Part shown: in pieces, positions 8,281 to 18,400 of the stretch
Numbering within the stretch: the stretch's first letter is position 1
Layout of the letters: each line of letters starts with the position of its first letter
DNA from: Ruegeria sp. HKCCA6707
GTDB lineage: Bacteria; Pseudomonadota; Alphaproteobacteria; Rhodobacterales; Rhodobacteraceae
DNA length: 64,000 nt
NCBI RefSeq assembly: GCF_013033515.1
Contig: NZ_WQEG01000008.1
Span: forward strand, 62,001 to 126,000
Direction of reading: 5' to 3'
Notes under the pieces: model-generated
Told to the model about the DNA's origin: nothing
Databases searched by the model: none
What the model saw: only the letters and a program-made list of their open reading frames with translations
Made by a program: the position numbers and the translations under genes

Positions 8281-9050
8281 CACATGCTTTGATCGGTCAT
8301 ACCGGTTTTGTCGGCGGCACGCTTTGGGGCACAGGCCGCTATGACGTTGGTTTCAACTCCAAGAATTTCCGAGACATGGAAGGCCAGAGCTTTGACACAG
8401 TGACCTGCGCCGGGGTGCAGGCGCAGAAATGGTGGGCAAACCAGAACCCTCAAGCCGATTGGGACGGCATAGCGCCGCTTTTGGACTTGTTGGGCACGGT
8501 CAAGACGCGCCGTATGATCCTGATCTCTTCGGTGGATGTCTATCAGACACCAGTGGGCGTTGACGAAAACAGCCCCACGCCCGTGGACGGGCACCATCCT
8601 TACGGGCTGCATCGTTTGCAGGTCGAAGACCGCCTGAACGCCCTGTTCGACGATTGTCGTATTATCCGCCTGCCCGGTCTTTACGGCGCAGGTCTGAAAA
8701 AGAACCTGATCTTTGACACGCTGATGGCGCGGGACCTGTCCGGCTTTGACGCAAGATCCGAGTTTCAGTTCTATCACCTGAAACGGCTTCAATCCGATAT
8801 CGACCGCCTGTGCGAGACGGGTATTCACAAGCTGAATTTGGCGACCGAGCCGGTGTCAGTGAAAGACGTCATTCACAGCATCAACGGGCAATCCCACACG
8901 CTGGAGCTGTCGCGCCCGCCAGTGGAATATGACATGCGCACGTGCCACGGGGGTATCTGGGGCCAAGACGAGCCATATCTGGTCTCGGCTAAAGATTGTC
9001 TGGCCGATATCGCCGCATTTGCGGATGAGTGGCGGCGCGAACACCCATGA
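8277..9050 (+). CDS. NAD(P)-dependent sugar epimerase/reductase-like SDR
   Basis: This 257-residue protein opens with a shortened Rossmann loop (MTHALIGHTGFVGG, a GxxGxxG pattern), has the SSVDVYQT strand and the YGLHR region where SDRs usually carry YxxxK. The Lys is missing at that spot (YGLHR rather than YxxxK), so catalysis may be altered. It is shorter than typical nucleotide-sugar epimerases (about 310 residues). It overlaps the preceding gene by 4 bp and the next by 4 bp (ATGA). It probably works on the same sugar as its isomerase and FAD-oxidoreductase neighbours; the substrate is not identifiable. Confidence 0.6.
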   Translation: MTHALIGHTGFVGGTLWGTGRYDVGFNSKNFRDMEGQSFDTVTCAGVQAQKWWANQNPQADWDGIAPLLDLLGTVKTRRMILISSVDVYQTPVGVDENSPTPVDGHHPYGLHRLQVEDRLNALFDDCRIIRLPGLYGAGLKKNLIFDTLMARDLSGFDARSEFQFYHLKRLQSDIDRLCETGIHKLNLATEPVSVKDVIHSINGQSHTLELSRPPVEYDMRTCHGGIWGQDEPYLVSAKDCLADIAAFADEWRREHP

Positions 9051-9859
9051 AACTTGCGGTTTCGAACATCGCTTGGACGGCAGAAGAGGATGCCGTGATC
9101 GCCCAGCATCTGCGGGATGCAGGGGTGGATGCGCTAGAAGTCGCGCCGTCGCGGGTGTTTGCCGATGTTGCCGCGGCCACTTCTGAGGATGCGCTTGCGG
9201 TTAAGGCGGACTGGGCCGCAGAGGGCCTGCCGATCGTGTCCATGCAGGCACTTTTGTTTGGGCAGCCCGACCTGCGCTTGTTCGGTACCGCCCGGGATCA
9301 GGACGCTTTTGTAGATTATCTGGCGCATGTCATGGCACGCGCTGGCGAGTTGGGCTGTGGCCCGCTGGTCTTTGGCTCTCCGGGCAATCGCAAGCGTGGG
9401 GGGCTGAGCCTGGATCAAGCCTATGACGCAGCGCTACCGGTGCTGCGCAGAGTTGCAGAGATCGCCGCTGAAACAGGCACGTATTTCTGTCTTGAAGCCA
9501 ACGCCACAGGATATGGCTGTGATTTCATGACGCAACTATCAGAGGCCGCCGAGATGGTGCGGCGCGTTGATCATCCCAACATGCGGATGGTTCTGGACAC
9601 TGGTAATATGCTGATGGCCGGTGAAGACGTAACTGCCGTTGAACCGGTCCTGCCGTTGGTTCAGCACGTCCATTTCAGCGCCCCGCAACTGGCCCCGATT
9701 GCAGAGCATGCCGCCTTTCTGCGTCAGGTTCTGAGCGGCCTGAAAACTGCAGGTTATGCTGGTTATGTCACGCTTGAGATGCGTAAAACAGACAGCCTGA
9801 CGCCTTTGCTGGAAAACCTGGCGTTCCTGCGCTGGGAACTGGATGAGGCTATGGCATGA
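9047..9859 (+). CDS. Sugar phosphate isomerase/epimerase-like TIM barrel (AP endonuclease family 2 fold)
   Basis: A 270-residue protein starting MKLAVSNIAWT, with the order of metal-binding motifs typical of xylose-isomerase-like barrels: CLEAN (Glu, about 151), VLDTGN (Asp, about 184), HVHFSAP (His, about 207) and VTLEM (Glu, about 243). Such enzymes interconvert ketoses and aldoses or epimerise sugars and inositols. The start at 9047 gives the ATGA overlap with the upstream gene; the 9029 alternative adds six residues. It sits between an SDR and an FAD oxidoreductase, which suggests a short pathway to an unusual sugar. The fold is clear, the substrate is not. Confidence 0.75.
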   Translation: MKLAVSNIAWTAEEDAVIAQHLRDAGVDALEVAPSRVFADVAAATSEDALAVKADWAAEGLPIVSMQALLFGQPDLRLFGTARDQDAFVDYLAHVMARAGELGCGPLVFGSPGNRKRGGLSLDQAYDAALPVLRRVAEIAAETGTYFCLEANATGYGCDFMTQLSEAAEMVRRVDHPNMRMVLDTGNMLMAGEDVTAVEPVLPLVQHVHFSAPQLAPIAEHAAFLRQVLSGLKTAGYAGYVTLEMRKTDSLTPLLENLAFLRWELDEAMA

Positions 9860-10989
9860 CGCAACTGCCTCAGTCGGCGGATGTCATCATCATTGGTGGC
9901 GGGTTCTATGGGGCTTGTCTGGCCTTGTTCTATCGCTCCGTCGCTGAAAATATCGTGGTGCTTGAGGAACGCGGAGGTCTGCTGGAGCGCGCCTCTTACG
10001 TCAATCAGGCGCGCATTCACACCGGGTTCCACTATCCCAGAAACTTCAAGACCGCGCGCCGGTCGCTGTCTTTGTATCAGCGGTTCATTGCGGATTTTCC
10101 GTCAGCCGTATTTGGCGATTTCACCATGCTCTATGCCGTCGCGCGGCATGGTTCACGCGTGACGCCGCAGCGATTTGAGAAGATGTTTACCGATCTGGGC
10201 GCACCGATTGAGCGGGCCAATCCGACAGAGGTCGCGCTGTTCAATCCCGCTGAGGTCGCGCAGGTCTGGCGCTGTCAGGAATATGCGTTCAACGCAGCGG
10301 CTTTGCGCAAGGATCTGGAACACCGTCTGGCACAACAGGGTGTCTCGGTGGCGATCGGGGCCAAGGTTGTCGCGGTCACCCCGGACGGCCCTGATGCGCC
10401 GATCCGCGTTGCTGTGGACGGCCATGGAGAGATCCGCGCGCCAATCGTCATTGATGCCACCTATGGTCATCTGGCAGGCCAAAGCGACAGCGGCAACAGG
10501 CTGGGCTTCAAATACGAACTGGCGGAGGTTGCCCTGATCGACCCGCCTGCGGCGCTGAAGGGCGTGGGCGTCACCATGATGGATGGTCCGTTCTTTTCCA
10601 CCATGCCCTTTCCGGCCGAGGATGCCTATTCCCTGACCCATGTGCGCTATACCCCGCATCGCGCCTGGTTGGCCGGGCAGGCGCCTCAAGCGGCGGCGTG
10701 CAAAAGCCACTGGATGCATATGTTGCGCGACGCCAGCCGTTACCTGCCCTCTCTGACAGGGGCCACATGGCGCAAGTCTTTGTATGAAACAAAGACGGTT
10801 CTGCTGCGTAATGAACGCGATGACGGGCGTCCGATCCTGCTGGACCGAGACACGCGCCATCCGGGTCTGATGATGGTCATGGGGGGCAAGATCGACAATA
10901 TTTATGACCTGTTCGAGCGTCTGCAAAGCGACGGTGGGCTGGCCCAAAACGCCCATACCGGGTTCATCGAGCGGGGTGGCGTGGCATGA
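9856..10989 (+). CDS. FAD-dependent oxidoreductase (DAO family)
   Basis: This 377-residue protein has an N-terminal dinucleotide loop DVIIIGGGFYGACLALF (about residues 9-25) and a second-strand acidic residue (VVLEE) that binds FAD ribose. A middle substrate domain and the returning IVIDATYGHLAGQ segment fit the D-amino-acid oxidase/glycerol-3-phosphate dehydrogenase superfamily. The C-terminal MMVMGGKIDNIYDL completes the FAD site. It overlaps both neighbours by 4 bp. The reaction could be oxidation of a sugar alcohol or of an amino or hydroxy group; nothing in the sequence decides this. Confidence 0.75.
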   Translation: MTQLPQSADVIIIGGGFYGACLALFYRSVAENIVVLEERGGLLERASYVNQARIHTGFHYPRNFKTARRSLSLYQRFIADFPSAVFGDFTMLYAVARHGSRVTPQRFEKMFTDLGAPIERANPTEVALFNPAEVAQVWRCQEYAFNAAALRKDLEHRLAQQGVSVAIGAKVVAVTPDGPDAPIRVAVDGHGEIRAPIVIDATYGHLAGQSDSGNRLGFKYELAEVALIDPPAALKGVGVTMMDGPFFSTMPFPAEDAYSLTHVRYTPHRAWLAGQAPQAAACKSHWMHMLRDASRYLPSLTGATWRKSLYETKTVLLRNERDDGRPILLDRDTRHPGLMMVMGGKIDNIYDLFERLQSDGGLAQNAHTGFIERGGVA

Positions 10990-11420
10990 TCAAACCCTCG
11001 GAAATCGGTCAGATGGCCCGGTTCCTGACCACCGCAGCCGGCGGGTTGGTTCTGGATCTGGCGGTCGCCAGCTCGATGATCCTGATCTGGGCCTTCAGCG
11101 ACCCTGTCGCCGCGTTTGTTGGCCTTGGCTGCGGCATGGTCTTTAATTACTTCGTTCACCTCAGCTGGACCTTCAAAGATCAGAACAAACGGGCCTCATT
11201 CGGTCATTTCCTTCGTTTTGCAGTGGGTGTCGGCGTGGTGCTGGTGTTCCGCATTGGGCTTTTGTGGGCGATGGAGGCCTACGGGATGCAGGCCTATCTG
11301 CACCCCACCATCCGATTGGGCATCGCCGCAGGCCTGTCTTTTGTCTTCAGCTATTTGATTTGCAGCCGGCTTATTTTCAGAAACCAGTCCGCAAACCCAG
11401 ATACCGAGGGGCTTTATTGA
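10986..11420 (+). CDS. GtrA-family membrane protein (polyprenyl-phosphate sugar flippase type)
   Basis: This 144-residue, four-helix membrane protein matches the small GtrA family. Near the N-terminus it has QMARFLTTAAGGLVLDL; at about residue 56 it has NYFVHLSWTFKD, the family's usual NF...WTF motif; the end carries SYLICSRLIF. Family members are thought to move polyprenyl-phosphate-linked sugars across the inner membrane. It lies directly before a multi-spanning transferase and near a DPM1-like enzyme, the trio expected for periplasmic glycosylation. It overlaps the upstream gene by 4 bp and shares one base with the next start (TGATG). Confidence 0.85.
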   Translation: MIKPSEIGQMARFLTTAAGGLVLDLAVASSMILIWAFSDPVAAFVGLGCGMVFNYFVHLSWTFKDQNKRASFGHFLRFAVGVGVVLVFRIGLLWAMEAYGMQAYLHPTIRLGIAAGLSFVFSYLICSRLIFRNQSANPDTEGLY

Positions 11421-13279
11421 TGCGCGCTGCGATGCAATTGATTTTGGCGCTTGGTTCTCTGGCAATCCTGATCGGGATGTTGGCTGTGGGCCCCAGATTG
11501 CTCCCCCCGGATCCAACGCTGCCAAATGTTGCTGCGATGCAGGGGTATAATATTGGACTGGCCTGGATATTGATCTTTGTCTGGGCGGTTTTGGTGATCT
11601 TGCTAACCAGCCTGCCCGCCCGGACCCATGCGGTTGAGGCCCAAGCCACGCAAAGGCCCGTTTCGCTTGTGCAGGCTTGGGTAGAGCGTCTGGTGGTTAC
11701 CCTGCCCCTTCTCGTTTTCTATTGGCCTTCGGCCATTGCGCGTTTTGGCCCGCATATCGAAGACAGTTACTTCATCGCCGCGTTGCACCGGATATCCTGC
11801 GGGCAACTCCCTTATCAGGATTTCGAGTTCCTCTATGGCCCTTTGATGCTGATCCCGGCCGCGATGCTGATAGGCGACGATTTCTCACCGCTTGGCTATT
11901 ACTGGATTTATCTGGGTCTACAGGCGGCGTTGCTGATCATCGTCATGGCGGTGCTTCAGCGGCTGATTCCGCAGACCGGCAAGCGCTGGCTGGCATTTGT
12001 CTTGCTGCTGCCCTTCTGGGTCGATGTCTTGCTTGGGCTGAACTGGATCGCGTGGCGTTATCTGCCCGCCATTCTGGCCATTGTCCTTGTTGCACATGCG
12101 CCCAGAAAACCGGCAATGCTGGCGCTTGTTGCGGTTCTTCTGGGGATCGGTGCCGGGTATTCGCATGAATATGCGATAGCAGGTCTGGTTGCTGCCATTG
12201 CCATTCTGGTGCTCGATGGCTGGGACCAGCCGCGCGCTTTGGCTCTGCGGGTATTGGGGCTGACCGCCCTGACAATTGTCATTTGGTTGCTGATTGTGTC
12301 CTGGGCGCTTGGCGGCACTCTTGCACCCTATTTCACCCAAACCTTGCAGGTGATGTCTCGTGCCAGCGCCGAGGGTCTGGGTCAGTTTTCCTTTGGGTGG
12401 AGCCTACATAGCCTCGCCTTGTTCGGCCTTCTGGCGGCGGCCTGTGTGGCGGCGGGGTCGGGCGTGCGGCGACTGGCGGGCACGCACGCAACCGAAGGGG
12501 ATCTGATGTTGATGGGTTCGGGCGTATTTGCTGTGATCACGCTCAAGATTGCGCTGCAACGGGCCGATTTTCTACACCTCGCCGTGCCGTTTGTGCCTTT
12601 GATCCTGGTCTGGCTTGCGGGCCAACAGACCGCTTTGTTTCGCGTATCCCTGCCGCTCAGACGGTTTGGGGTTGCGATGATTGCATTGGCGGCCTGCGCG
12701 CAATTGGCGGGTCATGCGCCTCTGGGCCGCTGGGTTCTGTTCAGCAACCTGCGGGGGCTGTTCCATGAGGTGACAGGCCGCGACACCGCAGGCGCGATTG
12801 AGGCGCGCGGACCATCGACACAGGCGTTCCGCACCAAGGCGCAACCAGCGCGTGTTGATATGGCCGCCCGCCTCGCCGCGCCGGATTTGGCTGGGCGGCC
12901 TGTGATCTTCTATGGCAATCTTTGGAAAATGGCGGCCGAAACAGGCACTTGCCCGGCAGGATTTTCGTTTTATGACATCCTATATACCGACCCGTTTAAC
13001 CCGCTGTCCCAGACCGCCCGTGCAGAGGGCACAATTATTGTCGCTCGCGCAGATGACCTAGCGGACTTGACAGCAGAGACCGGGACAGAGCCCAAGACAC
13101 AGGTCGCCAAATCAGGGCTTTTGCCTTGGATTATCGGCGACGTCGCCTCACAATCAAAACTGGAAAACCAAATCGAGTTTCGCATGTGGCAACAGGCTTT
13201 GGGGGTGGATCTGGTAGAGGACTTCGAATTGTTCGACCAGTCAGGGCCTTACGTTTTGATGGAGCAAAAAGATGACTAA
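11420..13279 (+). CDS. Multi-spanning membrane protein, GT-C-like glycosyltransferase candidate
   Basis: A 619-residue protein with about eleven hydrophobic segments through residue 425 and a soluble C-terminal tail of about 190 residues. The first large periplasmic-type loop contains EDSYFIAALHRISCGQLP followed by YQDFEFLYGP, resembling the acidic loop of GT-C enzymes such as ArnT and mannosyltransferases that use polyprenyl-phosphate sugars. ATG 11420 is preferred because it gives the TGATG coupling with GtrA; the frame opens earlier at 11264 but that part lies inside gtrA in another frame. Role by context: it transfers the flipped sugar to an acceptor outside the inner membrane. No diagnostic residue confirms activity. 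Confidence 0.6.
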   Translation: MRAAMQLILALGSLAILIGMLAVGPRLLPPDPTLPNVAAMQGYNIGLAWILIFVWAVLVILLTSLPARTHAVEAQATQRPVSLVQAWVERLVVTLPLLVFYWPSAIARFGPHIEDSYFIAALHRISCGQLPYQDFEFLYGPLMLIPAAMLIGDDFSPLGYYWIYLGLQAALLIIVMAVLQRLIPQTGKRWLAFVLLLPFWVDVLLGLNWIAWRYLPAILAIVLVAHAPRKPAMLALVAVLLGIGAGYSHEYAIAGLVAAIAILVLDGWDQPRALALRVLGLTALTIVIWLLIVSWALGGTLAPYFTQTLQVMSRASAEGLGQFSFGWSLHSLALFGLLAAACVAAGSGVRRLAGTHATEGDLMLMGSGVFAVITLKIALQRADFLHLAVPFVPLILVWLAGQQTALFRVSLPLRRFGVAMIALAACAQLAGHAPLGRWVLFSNLRGLFHEVTGRDTAGAIEARGPSTQAFRTKAQPARVDMAARLAAPDLAGRPVIFYGNLWKMAAETGTCPAGFSFYDILYTDPFNPLSQTARAEGTIIVARADDLADLTAETGTEPKTQVAKSGLLPWIIGDVASQSKLENQIEFRMWQQALGVDLVEDFELFDQSGPYVLMEQKDD

Positions 13280-14006
13280 TCAATTGCTCTTTTCCATCAT
13301 CATGCCTGCCTATAACGAAGAGGACGTGATCGAAGATACGATCCGCGATCTGTGTGAGCATCTGAACACGACCGAGTTCCACTATGAGTTGATCGTCGTC
13401 GATGATGCCAGTTCGGATGCCACCGCCGAAATTCTGAAGAAGCTGGTTTGGGATTATCCGAACCTGCGCAATATCCACAATGCAGGCCCGAACGGGTACG
13501 GATTTGCGATCCGCAAGGGGCTTGAGGTGTATAAGGGCGATGCTGCGGTTGTTGTCACCTCGGACGGGGCCGATGCGCCGCAAGATGTGGCGGCCTATTT
13601 CAAATGCATCGCGGATGGGGCCGATTGCGCCTTTGGCGCACGGTTTGGGCCGGATAGCACCGTGGTGGGCTATCCACCCGTCAAACGCATAATCAACCGG
13701 GTTACAAATACGCTGATCGGCTGGATGGTTCGCGCGCCCTACCGGGATTTCACCAACGGGTTCAAATGCTATCGTCGTGCAGTAATCGACGACATGCAGC
13801 CGCTGGTGGCCGGTCAGTTCAACATCACGATCGAAATGTCTCTTAAGGCTGTTCTGGGCGGTTGGAACTATTCGGTTGTCCCCAACGATTGGCGGCAGAG
13901 GGATGGCGGGGAGTCCAGTTTTAGCATTCTCAAGCTGATCCGCCCGTATGGGGCCACTCTGCTGTATTGCCTGCTGCGCAATTACCTTATGTCTGTGCGT
14001 CGGTAA
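13272..14006 (+). CDS. Polyprenyl/dolichol-phosphate glycosyltransferase-like GT2 (DPM1 type)
   Basis: A 244-residue GT-A fold enzyme without membrane helices. It has the GT2 opening FSIIMPAYNEEDVIEDTI, the nucleotide-binding IVVDDASSDAT, the acidic motif SDGADAPQD in the DxD position, and the late FTNGFKCYRR and QFNITIEM motifs common in dolichol-phosphate mannosyl/glucosyl transferases. It probably charges polyprenyl phosphate with a sugar, which GtrA (10986) flips and the GT-C-like protein (11420) transfers. It overlaps the upstream gene by 8 bp. Confidence 0.8.
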   Translation: MTNQLLFSIIMPAYNEEDVIEDTIRDLCEHLNTTEFHYELIVVDDASSDATAEILKKLVWDYPNLRNIHNAGPNGYGFAIRKGLEVYKGDAAVVVTSDGADAPQDVAAYFKCIADGADCAFGARFGPDSTVVGYPPVKRIINRVTNTLIGWMVRAPYRDFTNGFKCYRRAVIDDMQPLVAGQFNITIEMSLKAVLGGWNYSVVPNDWRQRDGGESSFSILKLIRPYGATLLYCLLRNYLMSVRR

Positions 14007-14011
14007 CTGCC

Positions 14012-15217
14012 ATGAAACCTTTGCGAATTGCCATGGTCACAACGTTTTACCCGCCCTTCAATTTCGGCGGTGACGGGATTTATGTGCAGCGTTTGGCCCG
14101 TGCGCTGGCCGCGCGGGGGCATCATGTCGAGGTTATTCACGACACTGACGGGTTCCGCCAGCTGTCAGGCCGCACCCCCGATCTGCCATCAGAGGATGGG
14201 GTGATTGTGCACCGTCTGGGCTCGCGCTTTCCGATGCTTGGCGCTTTGGCTGTGCAGCAGACCGGCCAGCCACTGTCGCATAGACGCGCCTTGCAAGAGC
14301 TTTTGACGGACCGGTTTGACGTCATCCACTACCATAACATCTCGCTGATCGGCGGGCCTGGGATCTGGAAGATTGGCACCGGGATCAAGCTGCATACCGC
14401 ACATGAGCACTGGATGGTTTGCCCCTCGCATATATTGTGGCGCGACAACCGTGAGATCTGTGACGAAAGGCGTTGCCTGCGTTGCGTGCTGCGCCACAAG
14501 CGACCGCCGCAGCTGTGGCGCGCGACCGACCTTGTGGCGCGCGAGGCGCGCCATGTGGACGCGTTTTTGATGCTCAGCCAGTCTTGCCTGGACAACCATC
14601 GCCGCTTTGGGTTCACAGCGCCTGCGCAAGTGATCCCCTCGTTCTTGCCTGACGCGCCCGAACTGCCCGAGCAACCCTCGATCCACCCGCGCCCGTTTTT
14701 CTTTTTCGCCGGTCGATTGGAGGTGATCAAAGGTTTGCAGGACGTCATCCCCGCCTTTGACGACCGATTGAATGCCGATCTGCTGATTGCAGGCGATGGC
14801 GAATATGAACCTGAACTGCGCCGTCTGGCCGAAGGGAAATCCAACGTGCATTTCCTGGGTAGACTACCGCCCGAAGATCTGCGGCGATACTATCGCGACG
14901 CACTGGCCGCTATTACACCTTCGCGTTGCTATGAGGTCTTCCCGCTGGTTGTGCTTGAGGCGTTTCGCGACGGCACGCCGATCATCGCCCGCGATCTTGG
15001 TCCCTATCCGGAGATTGTTCATCACACCGGGGGTGGGGCTCTGTTTCGATCAACCGATGAGCTTGCGAAAATCCTGCGGCAATTTGCGGATGATCCCGCC
15101 CTGTCAGCCAAATTGGGGCAGAAAGCGCTTCGGGGATTTGATGAAAACTGGCGAGAAGACGTTGCCCTGACGGCCTATTTTGAAATCATCGAAAATCTGA
15201 GAGAACAGCGATCTTGA
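14012..15217 (+). CDS. Family 4 glycosyltransferase
   Basis: This 401-residue GT-B enzyme begins with MKPLRIAMVTTFYPPFNFGG, the donor-side glycine loop of GT4. The second domain has the FFFAGRLEVIKG strand-loop and the EVFPLVVLE acidic pair (EX7E, about 310-318) that binds the donor nucleotide sugar. A Cys cluster (CPSH, then CDERRCLRC, about 137-160) looks like a metal knot seen in some GT4 enzymes. The start at ATG 14012 lies 5 bp after the previous stop; an upstream frame opening at 13967 overlaps that gene and lacks support. It is last in the cassette and retaining by family; donor and acceptor are unknown. Confidence 0.85.
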   Translation: MKPLRIAMVTTFYPPFNFGGDGIYVQRLARALAARGHHVEVIHDTDGFRQLSGRTPDLPSEDGVIVHRLGSRFPMLGALAVQQTGQPLSHRRALQELLTDRFDVIHYHNISLIGGPGIWKIGTGIKLHTAHEHWMVCPSHILWRDNREICDERRCLRCVLRHKRPPQLWRATDLVAREARHVDAFLMLSQSCLDNHRRFGFTAPAQVIPSFLPDAPELPEQPSIHPRPFFFFAGRLEVIKGLQDVIPAFDDRLNADLLIAGDGEYEPELRRLAEGKSNVHFLGRLPPEDLRRYYRDALAAITPSRCYEVFPLVVLEAFRDGTPIIARDLGPYPEIVHHTGGGALFRSTDELAKILRQFADDPALSAKLGQKALRGFDENWREDVALTAYFEIIENLREQRS

Positions 15218-15365
15218 AGACGCTTTTGGGTTGAACGGCCCATCTGAGCCCGTATGATCAAAACTTAATATCTTATTTAAACCCTCAGCTATTTTCATTC
15301 CAGTGTTGCGAACATATCATTATCCACCTGAAAGGCCCAGTTTGTGGGGGCGACTCCCTATTGTT

Positions 15366-15377
15366 GACAAATTTGTC
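15366..15377. promoter_or_regulatory. 12-bp perfect palindrome GACAAATTTGTC, candidate operator
   Basis: A perfect palindrome 72 bp before the GTG start of the formyltransferase-NRPS gene. It overlaps TTGACA (15364-15369), which matches a sigma-70 -35 box, though no good -10 box sits 17 bp further on. A dimeric regulator bound here would cover the promoter. Support is symmetry and position only. Confidence 0.35.
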
Positions 15378-15448
15378 CCGCATGTTTCGGGGCATTCCGG
15401 TGGGGTGAAGATTCTTCGGTGGTTAGTGAGTTGAAGGGAGAGAGTTCG

Positions 15449-18400
15449 GTGAAGGCCATTTTCTGTGGCAATGAAGCGCTGCTGCTACAATCTGCGCAGG
15501 TTTTTCTGGATCGCGGCGGCGAAATTTCGGGTGTTCTATCGCGGGATCCAAGGGTTGTGTCTTGGGCGGTTGAACGGGATTTGCCGGTCTTTGCAAGCGA
15601 CCAAGAGGCGGTCCAATCCGCGGCGCAATGTGATTTTCTGTTCAGCATTGCCAATACACAGATACTGTCCGCAGATCTGATTGAATTGCCTCGGCTTGCT
15701 GCGATCAACCTGCATGATGGACCCCTGCCTGCCAGAATTGGTGTCAACGTTCCGGTCTGGTCGATCTATGAAGGGCAGACGGCCCACGCAATCACCTGGC
15801 ATGCGATGCAGCCGGGTTTGGCGCCGACGCGTGCCTATCTGATCCGCGAGTTCGACATTGCCCCGGAAGATACCGCCTTCAGCCTAAATGCGCGCTGTTA
15901 TGAAATAGCGCTTGAGACCTTTCCGCAGCTTTTGACTCTGTTAGAGCAGACCCCGGAGCCCGCGATCATTTTAGCAGGTACGGGTCAACGCTATAATCAT
16001 ACGAAGCGCCCGGCCCATGACGGGCAGCTTGATCTGCAACTGTCCGCGTCGGACCTGATGCGCCAGATCCGTGCTCTGGACCATGGGTCTTACAAGAACC
16101 CGATGGCTTTGCCCAAGCTTTGGACCGGACAGCAGGTTTTGATGATCCGTTCTGCCAAGTTGTCCGGTGCAGCGAGTGGTGTTCCCGGTCAGTTGATCGA
16201 GGTCACAGGCGACACAATCACCGTGTCCTGCCAGGATAGCGATCTGGTTTTGCACGGCCTGCAAGACGCAAACGGGAACGCGCCCAAAGGGCTTGAGCAG
16301 GGGCATATCCTGCCTCCTCCTCTGAATGTTGATATCGGCCTGTCAGAAGGCAGCGCCAAGCAAGAGGGCAACTGGGCCGCGGCTCTACTGTCTGCAAAAC
16401 CCGCTATTCCGCCCTATCCGCGCAACACGATGCGCAACGATGCGGTACAGCAGCGGATTTTGGTGGACATTCCCGCCAAAGCCGATGCGATGCAGCTTAC
16501 AGCAGCTTGGCTTGCGTGGAATGCGGGCTTGAACGGTGCGCAAAACGCTTCGATCTCTGTCCTGTCCACGCCGGGTTCGGCGCTGTTTGCGGGCGACCGC
16601 CCGATGGGACTGGACATCGATCCCGAGCAGCAAGTGGAGCAGTTTCTGGCGCAGGCCAGGGCCGAATGGGAGCGTGTGACCCAAGCCAGCCCCATGGCGG
16701 TCGACCTTCCCTTGCGGATGGGTGCGCAGCGCGATCAGGCGTTGAATGCCCTGTCCGTCGCTGTCGATCTGCGCACCAGTCCAGCGACGACCACACAGGA
16801 CTTTGTGCTGATCCCCGCCGAAGGAGATCTACCCGCCAAGCTGAGTGTATCCCCTGCCCTGATGACTGATGCGGTGGTGCAGGCCATCGCGCGTGATTTC
16901 GCGGCGTTCTTGCAATCGATGCTGGACAGGCCCGAGGCCGCTCTGGGCGATTTGCCACTGGGCACGCCCACTATCGCCGCGCGCTCGGATGAGGCATCAG
17001 ATGGCGTGGCCAGCGTCCATGCCGCTTTCAGACGTCAGGTCGTGGACACCCCGGATGCCACTGCCCTTGAGGTCGAAGACCGCCGGTTCACTTATCGCCA
17101 GCTTGATGCAGACTCGGATGCTTTGGCTCGCGTCTTGCAAGCGCGCGGGGCGCAGCCGGGGCAGATTGTCGGCCTGTGTCTGGAGCGCAGCGCCGATCTG
17201 GTGGTTGCGATGCTGGCCATCCTCAAGACCGGTGCCGCCTATCTGCCGCTGGATCCGTCTTACCCCGAAGACCGTATCACCTATATGATCGAAGACAGCG
17301 CGGCTGGGCTGATCGTCTCAAGCCCTTCTGCGGCGGCGCGCCTTGCCCTGCCCCCTCAGATCACCGTTATGGCGTCGGAACGTGATCAAAGCGGCGCGCC
17401 GCTTCCTGATCTTGGAGCCGAAAACGATCTGATGAACCTGATCTATACGTCAGGATCCACAGGTCGGCCCAAAGGGGTGATGATCCCGCATCGCTCTGTT
17501 CTGAATTTCATGGCCGGTATGGATGACGAAGTGCCACTGCGCGCCGGATCCCGTTTGTTCGGTGTAACCTCGGTATCCTTCGACATCTCTGTGCTCGAGA
17601 TTTTCTGGATCCTGTCGCGCGGCGCCACGTTGGTGTTGCAAACCGATGGGGCTAGCGAAACCGTCCTTCCCGATTTCTCATTGTTTTACTTCGCGTCCGA
17701 GGCCTCGGGAACCGGCCATCACGCCTATCGCCTGTTGATCGAAGGGGCCAAATTTGCTGATCAGAACGGGTTCAAGGCGGTCTGGACACCGGAACGGCAT
17801 TTCCACGCCTTTGGCGGGCTCTATCCTAACCCGGCTATTGCTGCGGCCACCTTGGCGGGTATCACCAGCAATATTGAATTGCGCGCAGGCTCTGCCGTGT
17901 TGCCCCTGCACCATCCCGTGCAAGTGGCCGAAGATTGGGCGCTGGTTGATAACCTGTCGAACGGGCGCGCGGGCATTGCTTTGGCGTCAGGTTGGCAGCC
18001 CAATGACTTTGTTTTGAACCCATCAGCCTTTGCCAGGCGCAAAGAGGTGATGATCGAAGGCATCGATACGCTGCGCGCCCTCTGGAAAGGCGAAGAGCGC
18101 AGCTTTCCGGGACATGACGACAAACCGGTTTCGCTGGAAATTCACCCGCGCCCGGTGCGTGGGGACATACCGCTTTGGCTGACCGCTGCGGGCAATCCCG
18201 AAACCTTTGCTGCAGCGGCCCAAGCTGGGTGCGGGGTTCTGACCCACCTTCTGGGGCAAAGCTTTGACGAGGTGGCGGAAAAGATCCGTGCCTATCGGCT
18301 CGCCTGGCGCGCTGCCGGGCATCCCGGAAACGGACATGTTGTGTTGATGCTGCACACTTTTGTTTCAGACGACGACGAGAAAGTGCGCACCCAAGCCCGC

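Noticed and set aside
11264..11419. N-terminal extension of the GT-C-like membrane protein
   Set aside because: This stretch lies within gtrA in another frame and encodes a polar, non-membrane sequence; ATG 11420 with TGATG coupling is better.
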